From NCBI GenBank assembly GCA_019634625.1, contig JAHCBA010000011.1, forward strand, positions 116,084 to 180,083: DNA of 64,000 nt. The letters are read 5' to 3'. Shown in pieces: positions 9,503 to 18,758 of this stretch (the first letter of the stretch is position 1; each line of letters begins with the position of its first letter). Below the pieces are notes generated by a model, which was given only the letters and a program-made list of their open reading frames with translations, did no database searches and was not told the origin of the DNA. The DNA comes from Verrucomicrobiia bacterium (GTDB lineage Bacteria; Verrucomicrobiota; Verrucomicrobiia; Limisphaerales; CAIMTB01). The translations under genes were made by a program, and so were the position numbers.

Positions 9503-9620
9503 GCGGAATGCTGCAATGGCCTTGCAGCCTCGCAGAGCTCGTCCCTCCGAAAGGTAAAGCCGGGCTTGTGACTTCGGAGGGCCGAGTTCCACGAGGCCGC
9601 AAGCAAGTGCTGCAACGGGC
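9503..9620. repeat. Dispersed inverted-repeat element, copy A (arms in swapped order)
   Basis: Left arm GCAGCCTCGCAGAGCTCGTC-CCTCCGAA (about 9524-9551) and right arm TTCGGAGGGCCGAGTTCCAC-GAGGCCGCAAG (about 9573-9603) are imperfect reverse complements and match the core of the element seen at five other places here. In this copy the arms occur in the opposite order to copies B-E and the outer GTGCATCCCGG ends are missing. Confidence 0.75.
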
Positions 9621-9726
9621 TTGAATAGTTTCCTACGCGGCGATTTGCGGAACGGTCCTCGTCTTGACGCATCGAGCCTCGGCGACCCAGCCTCTCACTC
9701 CTCGTTCCCCCGGAATCCAATTCTCA

Positions 9727-10065
9727 ATGAAACTCAATCACCTCGGCATCAGTGTCACCGACGTCAAGGCGGCGTGCGCCTTCCTGGAGAAGTACTTCGG
9801 ACTCCGCCCCGTCGGCAAACCTTCCGATCGGATGGGGCATTTGCAGGATGATGACGGCTTGATCCTTAGCCTGTTCCGCGGGCCGCCCATCACGGACCCG
9901 GAAACCACCCACATCGGGTTCATGCAGGAGAACGACGAGCAGGTGAACGCGATCCACCGGCGCCTGACCGAAGACGGCTTTGATCCGCCGGCGCCGGAAC
10001 GCAGCCACGGATGGACCTTCGTGGTGGTGGCACCGGGAGGCTTTGCCATCGAGGTGGTCAGCTAG
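9727..10065 (+). CDS. VOC (glyoxalase/bleomycin-resistance) superfamily protein
   Basis: Small protein of 112 residues with one betaalphabetabetabeta metal-binding repeat: KLNHLGISVTDVKAACAFLEKYFGL at the N-terminus, THIGFMQENDEQVNAIHRRL in the middle and WTFVVVAPGGFAIEVVS at the end. Candidate metal ligands are His4 and Glu near the C-terminus, as in the family, but the reaction (lyase, dioxygenase or binding protein) cannot be assigned. The ATG at 9727 starts exactly at the conserved first strand; the in-frame upstream start would extend into the repeat region. It converges with the CE15 esterase on the other strand, 15 bases apart. Confidence 0.85.
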   Translation: MKLNHLGISVTDVKAACAFLEKYFGLRPVGKPSDRMGHLQDDDGLILSLFRGPPITDPETTHIGFMQENDEQVNAIHRRLTEDGFDPPAPERSHGWTFVVVAPGGFAIEVVS

Positions 10066-10080
10066 AGATCACGAGGCAAA

Positions 10081-11601
10081 TCACGATCCCGGGTCCGCCG
10101 ATGGAGGTGGAGCGGGCTGCGGGATGCCCAGCATCCGCCCGGCCCAGGCGAGGAAGTGTTTCATGTTCGACCGGTCCTCGTGCCCGCCATCGTGCTGGCG
10201 CCAGGCGAGTTCCCCGTCGAGCAACCCGGTGTTCACGGGCGGCTTCGTGGCGGTGAGGTAGGGGGCCGACACCCCGAGATCCCTGACCCCGAGGAGCCGG
10301 AACACCGGGCCGGCGGCGACGGCGGCCATGAAGCTGCCCTCCTGATCCAGCCACAAGGCGTCGCCCCGTTCCGGAATCCCGTAGCTGATGAACACCGGCC
10401 GTGGCGCGCACAGGGCCATGAGCTGATGGGCATCCACGGGCAGGTCCCCCGCGTTCCGGCTGCCGAAACGGGACTCAGCGGCGCCATACCGAAGAAAGCT
10501 TCCGGCCATCCAGTGGTACTGACCCGACCCTGTCAGATTCTCGACCGCCTCGCCAAAGTGCCGACGGAACAGCTTCGCTCCGCCGGCCCCCGAGGAACCG
10601 ATCAGCGCCACGGCGAACCGCGTTTCAAACGCGAGCGTCACCAGCGCCGCCTTGCCGAAGCGGGACACCCCCTCGATCCCCACCTTCTTCGCGTCCACCG
10701 TCGGGTCTGTTTCGAGATGGTCGAGGACCCGTGCCGCGCCCCAGGCCCAGGCGCGCAGGGCACCCCAGTGATCGGGTTCGCGCGGCTGACCCCGGTTGGT
10801 CAGGCCGATGATCCCACGCGTCAGACCCGCGCCGTTGTCCGCCTGCACACTCGACGGAACGAGCGTGGCATAACCCCAGCCGGCGGCGATCAACTGCTCG
10901 GTCGAGGGCGGATCCGTGAAGGTCCCGCCACCGAAGGCCGCGAACCGGTTGGTCGGCTCGGGTTCACCAGCGCGCCGCGGGAACCCCCCGCCCCCGAACC
11001 CGCCGAACATCACCAGCACCGGCACCGGCCCGGGCACCTCCCGCGGCGTGACCAGCGTCACCTGGAGGTTCACCTCGATTGAAGGACAGGCCGAGTTGTC
11101 CACCCTCCCGACCAGTTGCCGGGCGAAGACGGGAATCGTCCCGACCACCCGGTCGGTCGCCTGGGTGCTCACGGACCACGCCACAGGCGGGACATGGGGC
11201 GGCACGCGCCCATAGATCTCGCGCTCGAACTCCTCGACGATCTCCGGCCGGCGGTGGTGCCACCACGCCTCGGCGCTCGTCACCGTCGCCCCACTGCGCA
11301 ACGTCAGCGGATCCGGCAGCTCGGGAAAGGGATTGGCCAGGGCAGGGTCGTAGTTCGCCGAGTTGGTGGCCCCCGCCCGACCGCTCGGACCCGGCCGCAG
11401 CCGCGTGATGCCGAGCTGCTCCATCATGTTCCGGTGATCCTCCTGCGTGGTCCAGGTCACCGGTTCAGGCGCCGTCGTCGCCGCCGCCGCCAGCGGCATG
11501 AAGCCCGACAGCAGCAGGACCATCGGGAGGCAGGTCCTCAGACAGGCTCTCAGGCACCCGGGCGCCGGACGCGGGCACGGAGGGAAGGGCGGAGTATTCA
11601 T
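10081..11601 (-). CDS. Exported CE15 glucuronoyl esterase-like protein
   Basis: Alpha/beta hydrolase of carbohydrate esterase family 15, which cleaves ester links between lignin alcohols and 4-O-methyl-glucuronic acid on xylan. It has 506 residues. The signal peptide runs from Met1 to about 42 (hydrophobic PMVLLLSGFMPLAAAA). The CE15 nucleophile signature G-x-S-R-x-G-K appears as GVSRFGKAA near residue 309, followed by GSSGAGGAKLFRRHFGE, NLTGSGQYHWM, the segment LMALCAPRPVFISYG, and the catalytic His in HDGGHEDRSNMKHFL. CE15 has a known bacterial branch in soil and gut Verrucomicrobiota. Physiological substrate is inferred from family. It is transcribed away from the next gene at 11780. Confidence 0.9.
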   Translation of the reverse strand: MNTPPFPPCPRPAPGCLRACLRTCLPMVLLLSGFMPLAAAATTAPEPVTWTTQEDHRNMMEQLGITRLRPGPSGRAGATNSANYDPALANPFPELPDPLTLRSGATVTSAEAWWHHRRPEIVEEFEREIYGRVPPHVPPVAWSVSTQATDRVVGTIPVFARQLVGRVDNSACPSIEVNLQVTLVTPREVPGPVPVLVMFGGFGGGGFPRRAGEPEPTNRFAAFGGGTFTDPPSTEQLIAAGWGYATLVPSSVQADNGAGLTRGIIGLTNRGQPREPDHWGALRAWAWGAARVLDHLETDPTVDAKKVGIEGVSRFGKAALVTLAFETRFAVALIGSSGAGGAKLFRRHFGEAVENLTGSGQYHWMAGSFLRYGAAESRFGSRNAGDLPVDAHQLMALCAPRPVFISYGIPERGDALWLDQEGSFMAAVAAGPVFRLLGVRDLGVSAPYLTATKPPVNTGLLDGELAWRQHDGGHEDRSNMKHFLAWAGRMLGIPQPAPPPSADPGS

Positions 11602-11779
11602 GGTACCGGATGACGTGCGGCCCCTGAATCCTCGAAAACCCGTCCGGTGGGAATCTCAAAGGCCGGCGACACCACAGGCCGAAGCGTCATCAACGCCTCA
11701 ACGGTGCAGGGTTCTCCGGAACGAACCGATTCGCCCCTTGCCGGACGACGACGGCAATGGTCCCGTGTCATCCTGCGAC

Positions 11780-12337
11780 ATGAAAGCGATGCTGGTTGCC
11801 TGGATCGGGTGCGGATTGAGTCTCAGTGGCTTCGGACAGGGGACTGTCCTTTTCGGGAACCGCTCGGTGGGCCAGTTTGAAAGCCCGGTCATTTTCCAGT
11901 GGAGTGGGGAGAGGGTGGATTCCCGCTTTCGCGCCCAGTTGTTCGCTGGGCCTCCAGGGACATCACCGTTGGTGCCGGTTGGGGATTCGGTGCCCTTCAT
12001 GGATGCGCCCAACGCGGGCTTCATCAGCCCGGTAGGTCGAACGACCCCGTTGCAGGTCGCCTCATCTCTGGTGGCTGACGGCGACTTCCTCTGGGTTCGC
12101 GATACCTGGTGGATCGTCCCGTTTCAGATCGGACCGGAATTGCGCTTCAATGCAGGCGGGGAACTGGAACTCCGGGGTACCCCGGGAAACACCTATCGCC
12201 TCGAACGGCGCCCCGCGTTCGGGGGAACCGGCTGGACACCGTGGACCGAGGTGACTTCCACAGAACCCACGCACGTCCTGCCGTTGCCGCCCCCCGGCGA
12301 CAGCCCGACTCACTTCTTCCGGGCCGTCCTCCCCTGA
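11780..12337 (+). CDS. Small exported protein of unknown function
   Basis: Protein of 185 residues with a signal peptide (MKAMLVAWIGCGLSLSGFGQ). The mature N-terminus GTVLFGNRSVGQFESPVIF and the middle segment (RFRAQLFAGPPGTSPLVPV) resemble a family of secreted proteins common in Verrucomicrobiota; no catalytic motif is seen. The C-terminal third (GGELELRGTPGNTYRLERRP, then FRAVLP at the end) is a fibronectin-like motif that recurs at the end of many exported proteins in this phylum. The start at 11780 was chosen for the signal peptide. A repeat element follows the stop. Confidence 0.65.
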   Translation: MKAMLVAWIGCGLSLSGFGQGTVLFGNRSVGQFESPVIFQWSGERVDSRFRAQLFAGPPGTSPLVPVGDSVPFMDAPNAGFISPVGRTTPLQVASSLVADGDFLWVRDTWWIVPFQIGPELRFNAGGELELRGTPGNTYRLERRPAFGGTGWTPWTEVTSTEPTHVLPLPPPGDSPTHFFRAVLP

Positions 12338-12400
12338 ACTCCCGGCCCCGATCGATCGGTCTCGCCCACCCATTCCCATCGCAAGCAGTCTTAAGTCTCG

Positions 12401-12516
12401 CTTCGGAGGGCCGAGTTCCACGAGGCCGCACGGGAGTGCCACAATGCCTTGAGGACTCGCGGAGCTCGTCCCTCCGATGCGCTGCCTCCTCACCCACAAC
12501 TCCGGGATGCACCGCC
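12401..12516. repeat. Dispersed inverted-repeat element, copy B (left end missing)
   Basis: TTCGGAGGGCCGAGTTCCAC is followed by GGACTCGCGGAGCTCGTCCC and the outer right end ACCCACAACTCCGGGATGCA. The core matches copy E, but the left outer arm is absent. Confidence 0.85.
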
Positions 12517-12579
12517 CGCCGCGCGCGATCCGGATGCGCCGTTGCGAAGGCCCGACGAGGACACCATGATCCCGGGCCT

Positions 12580-14514
12580 ATGAAGGGTCGATTCCGGCAC
12601 CTCCATTTCCCCCGCTGGATGCTGGTTTCCCTCCTCTCCCTGGCCCAGTCAGCCCTGGCCACAGGCGATGCCACCCCCGCCCACTTCAGGGTGGTGTTTC
12701 CAGAGGATCCCTCCGTCCTCCATGCCAAACGGGACCTTGGGGCCGTCGGCGACGGCATCGCCGATGATACCGAGGCCCTTCAACGAGGCATCGATCTCAG
12801 CAGCGACCGCGGTACGGGCCGAACCCGGATCCTCTACCTGCCCAACGGCACCTATCGCCTCACCCAAACCCTCGTCGTCCGATCCCGCGTCGGTCCCTGG
12901 ATCTACGGTGAAACCCGTGACGGTGTCGTGCTGCGCATGACCGATGGCATCGCCGACACCCAGGTCACCGCGGTCATCCGCACCCTCCCCGACGATTCCA
13001 ACGCCGGCTCGGCCGATTGGTTCATGCGCAACCTGCGCAACCTCACCATCGACTCCGGCAACAACCCCCACATGGATGGCATCCGCTGGTTCAGCAACAA
13101 CAGCGGTGCCCTGAAGAATGTGCGGGTCCGCGGAAACGGCGCGATCGGCGTGAACATCGGGTTCGCCGGCCAGAACGGACCCAACCTCGTCCAGGACGTG
13201 ACCATCGAAGGCTTCGATACCGGCATCCGCGCCGCCTGGATCTGGGGCACCACCCTGTCCCGAATCACCATTCGCCATGCCCGCACCGAAGGCGTGTACG
13301 TCAATGCCACCGCCGTCGGGATCGAGGATCTGCGTGTCGAACACTCCCCACGCGCCCTGCGCAACGAATTCCCCAACGACTGGACCTGGTGGGGAGGCGT
13401 CGTCGCCCTGGTCGGCGGCAGCTTCACCGGGGGTGCCCCGGATCAACCCGCCATCGTCAACACCAGCGTGCTCTACGCGCGCCATGTCGAAACCTCCGGG
13501 TTCCTCGCCGCCCTCCACAGTTCCACGCCCGGCGGCACCATCGACGCCCCTGTCATCGAGGAATACCTCTCGCATCCCGTCCAGCGCCTGTTCGACGACG
13601 CACCCGCTCGCGGTCTCCACCTGCCCATCGAACCGGAGCCTGTCATGGCCTGGGAAACCAACCTCTCGAACTGGATCAGCGTGCAGGCGTTCGGTGCCGT
13701 GCCCGGCGACAATCGGGATGATACCCCCGCCATCCAGGCCGCCGTCGACGCCGCCGCAGCCGCCGGCAAGACCACCGTCTACTTTCCGGGCATCGGCGGA
13801 GGCGACCCCAACCATTACAGCCTCGATGGCACGGTGCGCCTTCACGGAAGTGTCCGGCATCTCATCGGCCTGGGGTTCGGACGCATCATCGGCAGCGAAA
13901 CCGGTCGGTTTGTCATCGACGACACCTCCGCGTCCCGGGTGAAGCTCCAGAATCTCCAGGCCTTCGGTGGCCGGCCGCCCACGGCCGAGAACCGCTCCCG
14001 CGCCAACACATTGATCCTCGAAGGTTGCGACCTCCGAATCCTCGGCACCGGCACCGGCGACCTGTTTGTCACCGACTGCTCCTCCCACATCGAACTGCGC
14101 CAGGCCGGCCAACGCTTGTGGGCGCGACAACTCAATCCGGAAGGTACCACCGACGTCGGCCTGGTCCGCAATCAGGGCGGCCGGCTTTGGGCCCTCGGCG
14201 TCAAACACGAAGGCAAGGGGATCCGCTGGCGCACCCGGGACGGAGGACAAACGGAGATTCTCGGCCTCTTCAATTACGTCACCGACAACATCGACGAGGA
14301 GGATTCACGACCCGCCTTCGAGGTGGAGCATGCCGACTTCGCCCTCATGGGCGCGCGTGAGATCAGCTTCTCCAGGCCCTATCCTGTGAAGGTTCGCGAA
14401 ATCCGCCCGACCGGGACTCGGCAGGTGACCGGTGGGGGTTGGATCGGCTGGGCCCTTTACCGCGCACAGTCGATGACCCCGCCTCCCATCCCCTCCGCCG
14501 CCCCACCCCCCTGA
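12580..14514 (+). CDS. Exported protein with two pectate-lyase-3-type beta-helix domains
   Basis: Protein of 644 residues starting with a signal peptide (MKGRFRHLHFPRWMLVSLLS then LAQSALATG). Two copies of the Pectate_lyase_3 entry motif are present: KRDLGAVGDGIADDTEALQR near residue 50 and VQAFGAVPGDNRDDTPAIQA near residue 370, each opening a right-handed parallel beta-helix with NLTIDSG, NVRVRGNGAIGVNIGF and similar rungs. Such proteins act on or bind polysaccharides (polygalacturonate lyase, phage-tailspike-like or epimerase folds), but the sequence does not fix a reaction. The start at 12580 was chosen for the signal peptide; the frame is open for 470 bases upstream. Flanked by repeat copies B and C. 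Confidence 0.82.
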   Translation: MKGRFRHLHFPRWMLVSLLSLAQSALATGDATPAHFRVVFPEDPSVLHAKRDLGAVGDGIADDTEALQRGIDLSSDRGTGRTRILYLPNGTYRLTQTLVVRSRVGPWIYGETRDGVVLRMTDGIADTQVTAVIRTLPDDSNAGSADWFMRNLRNLTIDSGNNPHMDGIRWFSNNSGALKNVRVRGNGAIGVNIGFAGQNGPNLVQDVTIEGFDTGIRAAWIWGTTLSRITIRHARTEGVYVNATAVGIEDLRVEHSPRALRNEFPNDWTWWGGVVALVGGSFTGGAPDQPAIVNTSVLYARHVETSGFLAALHSSTPGGTIDAPVIEEYLSHPVQRLFDDAPARGLHLPIEPEPVMAWETNLSNWISVQAFGAVPGDNRDDTPAIQAAVDAAAAAGKTTVYFPGIGGGDPNHYSLDGTVRLHGSVRHLIGLGFGRIIGSETGRFVIDDTSASRVKLQNLQAFGGRPPTAENRSRANTLILEGCDLRILGTGTGDLFVTDCSSHIELRQAGQRLWARQLNPEGTTDVGLVRNQGGRLWALGVKHEGKGIRWRTRDGGQTEILGLFNYVTDNIDEEDSRPAFEVEHADFALMGAREISFSRPYPVKVREIRPTGTRQVTGGGWIGWALYRAQSMTPPPIPSAAPPP

Positions 14515-14545
14515 TCCGGGAAGGTTTCAGCCGCAGCCGTGCGGC

Positions 14546-14703
14546 CTTGCATTCCGAAGTTGTGGGGAGAGGTGCGAAGTTCGCGAAGCGTCGTCTCGGA
14601 GCGCCGGGTTCCACGAGGCCGTAGTGGAGGGGCGCAGTGGATGGAGGACTCGCGGAGCTCATCCCTCCGATGCGCTGCCTCCTCACCCACAACTCCGGGG
14701 ACG
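14546..14703. repeat. Dispersed inverted-repeat element, copy C
   Basis: Outer arms TGCATTCCGAAGTTGTGGGG (left, imperfect) and ACCCACAACTCCGGGG (right) enclose GGTTCCACGAGGCC and GGACTCGCGGAGCTCATCCC. Full-length copy with several substitutions, between the 3' ends of the beta-helix gene and glnS. Confidence 0.88.
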
Positions 14704-14723
14704 CCCCCCGCCGCATCGCGGGA

Positions 14724-16538
<1,815 letters not shown>

Positions 16539-16626
16539 GACGAAACGCTGAACTCCCGAAAGGCCCGTGATTGTGCCCGCGAACGCCCGCGTTCCCAGCG
16601 GAAAAGCGGAATCGCTCCGGGTGGCC

Positions 16627-16750
16627 GTGCATCCCGGACCTGTCGGGAAGGTGCGAACTTCGCGAAGCGTCGCCTCGGAGGGCCGAGTTCCACGAGGCCG
16701 CAAGGGTGTGGAACGCTGGGTTGTGGACTCGCGATATCCGTCCCTCCCAG
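16627..16750. repeat. Dispersed inverted-repeat element, copy D (right end degenerate)
   Basis: GTGCATCCCGGACCTGTCGG, GCGAACTTCGCGAAGCGTCG and GGAGGGCCGAGTTCCACGAG match copy E closely; the right half (GGACTCGCGATATCCGTCCC) is altered and lacks the outer arm. Lies upstream of glnS. Confidence 0.85.
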
Positions 16751-16842
16751 GCCACCCTGCACCGGCATGCCGCCCGTCCGACACCCCACAGAAGTCTCAC
16801 ACGCCGCAGGGTCGCGTCCCCGATTCCAACAGCCATCCTCCT

Positions 16843-16899
16843 CCCCGTCCCCGTCCCCGTCCCCGTACTCGTAATCGTAATCGTAATCGTAATCGTAAT
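16843..16899. repeat. Two adjoining hexanucleotide tandem repeats
   Basis: CCCCGT repeated four times (16843-16866), a short ACT spacer, then CGTAAT repeated five times (16870-16899). They end 31 bases before the lipoprotein start at 16931. Because the unit is six bases, copy-number change alters spacing but not frame; the frame of the lipoprotein is open across the repeat. Confidence 0.9.
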
Positions 16900-16930
16900 C
16901 GCCATCGCATCCCCGCTCTCCCCTTCCCCG

Positions 16931-17758
16931 ATGCCCTCACGCCGACCTCATCCCGGAGCGCGGACCGCGCTCATGTTGCTGCTGGCGTTGACGATTCTCG
17001 GGGCGGCCGGCTGCGCGTCCCCGGGCAGCGGGGCGTCGCCGCAGTCCTTCGAGTTCCACCGGGACACGTTCGCGTTCCCGAACGAGACCCTCTGGCTGTA
17101 CGAGGTGGACCCGGACACCGGGCGCATGTCCCATCGACGACGGAAGCCCCGTCCCGACTATGCCCAGCGCTGCTTCGTCGTCGTCCGCGCCGCCAAGGAG
17201 TTCCATCTGCATGCGCGATTCGAACCGGACCTGGCCCCGGTGGCGCCGGACGAACTTCGGAGTGCCATCCGCAGCGTGATTCGGCGGTCTCCGCGGCGCG
17301 GTTCGACCGAGGCCCGGCGTGTCGTGATTCCGGGGTTCACCGGGCTTCGGCAGCTCAGCGAGGTCCACGGGGACCTGGTGCGGCGGGAGGCCGGTGGAAG
17401 CTGGCAGAGTTACGTCCAGCGGGGCCACTGGCGGATGGTGTTCCCGTTCAGCGCCGTCCAGCGCCAGCGACTGGCCGATCGTCTGGCGGAGCGGTTGGCG
17501 GGCGATGAGCCCGGTTCCCCTGCCGTGCTCCACGTGGTCCGGTTCCCGCGCCTGACCATCAATCACGCGGTGCTGGTCTATGCGGTTGAGACCACCGAAC
17601 GTCAGCATCGGTTCCTCGCCTACGATCCCAACGAGGCCGGGCACCCGGTCGAACTGGTCTTCGATCGTGCGACCCGCCGCTTCGAACTGCCGCCGCTGCC
17701 CTACTTCCCTGGCGGCCCGGTCGAGGCGTACGAGGTCTATTCCTCGGCCTTTCGCTGA
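16931..17758 (+). CDS. Putative lipoprotein with papain-like features, unknown function
   Basis: Protein of 275 residues. The start ATG at 16931 gives a short basic N-terminus, a hydrophobic core (ALMLLLALTILGAAGC) and a lipoprotein-type cysteine at about residue 26. The mature part has YAQRCFVVVRAAKEFHLHARF near residue 75 and, near the C-terminus, INHAVLVYAVETTERQHRF followed by LAYDPNEAGHPVEL. A cysteine, then N-H-A-V, then Y-D-P-N is the order of catalytic residues in papain-fold (C39-like) peptidases, so a lipid-anchored cysteine hydrolase is possible; this is inference, and I do not recognise a named family. It follows hexamer repeats and converges with the GT2 gene. Confidence 0.7.
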   Translation: MPSRRPHPGARTALMLLLALTILGAAGCASPGSGASPQSFEFHRDTFAFPNETLWLYEVDPDTGRMSHRRRKPRPDYAQRCFVVVRAAKEFHLHARFEPDLAPVAPDELRSAIRSVIRRSPRRGSTEARRVVIPGFTGLRQLSEVHGDLVRREAGGSWQSYVQRGHWRMVFPFSAVQRQRLADRLAERLAGDEPGSPAVLHVVRFPRLTINHAVLVYAVETTERQHRFLAYDPNEAGHPVELVFDRATRRFELPPLPYFPGGPVEAYEVYSSAFR

Positions 17759-17802
17759 AGGTCCCTGCGCCCTGCCTGCGGCCCCCGGGCGCGGGTTGGG
17801 AT

Positions 17803-18540
17803 TCAGTCCGGCTGCCGGAGCGCGCTGACGGCCGAACGCCCCGGGGCAGGGGACGCCGCGGCGGGGGGATTTCTCCGCGCGTGCCGGAACCAGCGCAGCC
17901 ACCTCCAGGCGTCGCGGAACGGCCGGATCTTGCTGTGCTCGTTCGCGTACACGGTTTCGATCGGAACGAACTCGATCCGCCAGGACGCCCGGGCGGCGGC
18001 CAGCAGCAGTTCGGACTCGATCTCGAAATGTTCCGTGGTCAGGACGAGTTCGTGCAGGCGATCCGTACGGACGAGGCGGAAGCCGCATTGGGAATCGGGA
18101 AACGCGCGCCCGCCCGCCCGGCTCAGCCAGGCGCTCAGGGTGCGGTTCGTCGCCCGGCGCAGCCACGGCATCCGGTCCGCAGCGTGCATCCGGTCGCCCA
18201 CCACCAGATCCGCCCCGGTTCGCGAGGCGTTCTCCAGAAAGTGCGGGATGTCGGACGGACGGTGCTGGCCGTCGCCGTCGAGGCAGAGCGCCCAGGGAAT
18301 CCCCTGTTCCTGCACCGCGCGCCACCCGGCCCGCAGGCACGCCCCCTTGCCCCGCGTCGCCGGGTGCTGGATCACGTGCGCCCCCGCATCGCGGGCCGCC
18401 GTCGCCGTCCCGTCGGTGGAGGCATCGTCGATCACCCAGACGGCGCCAAGATGCCGGGCGGCCTCCCGGACGAGCCTGCCGATGGCGGGCGCTTCGTTCA
18501 GGCACGGGATCACCGCATGGCAATGGTCCCGGGGGATCAT
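17803..18540 (-). CDS. Glycosyltransferase family 2 (dolichol-phosphate-mannosyltransferase-like)
   Basis: GT-A fold transferase of 245 residues from the ATG at 18540. HAVIPCLNEAPAIGRLVRE opens the nucleotide-binding fold, VWVIDDASTDGT is the first Asp motif, and ALCLDGDGQHRPSDIPHFL carries the DxD metal site. SQCGFRLVRTD and EIESELLLAAARASWRIEFV are the acceptor-side motifs typical of DPM1/polyprenyl-phosphate sugar synthases. No C-terminal membrane segment is present, so it lacks the GtrB-type helices. It lies just outside the ketosynthase/ACP genes; GT2 enzymes occur in aryl-polyene-type clusters, but orientation here is opposite and membership is uncertain. Confidence 0.88.
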   Translation of the reverse strand: MIPRDHCHAVIPCLNEAPAIGRLVREAARHLGAVWVIDDASTDGTATAARDAGAHVIQHPATRGKGACLRAGWRAVQEQGIPWALCLDGDGQHRPSDIPHFLENASRTGADLVVGDRMHAADRMPWLRRATNRTLSAWLSRAGGRAFPDSQCGFRLVRTDRLHELVLTTEHFEIESELLLAAARASWRIEFVPIETVYANEHSKIRPFRDAWRWLRWFRHARRNPPAAASPAPGRSAVSALRQPD

Positions 18541-18758
18541 GCGGACCCGACATTGCCCGCCCGGGGGAAGCGTGAACAGAGGTTCGGGAATCCGACGCCG
18601 GCCCAGGACGAAAGAAGGGTCGCCCGAAAACCTCGAAACGGTGTGCCTGCCGGATCGAGGACGAGGACGAGTCCCCACGAGGGATGGCTTGGGCGAGATC
18701 CAGGAGCCTGGGATGCGCCCGGCCGGAGGTCGCGGCGGATAAATGGATTGCTTCCGGC

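Noticed and set aside
6621..9602. Open frame of 993 codons on the minus strand
   Set aside because: It is the antisense shadow of argJ and rtcB: Gly/Ala/Asp-rich, no family features, and both sense genes are certain.
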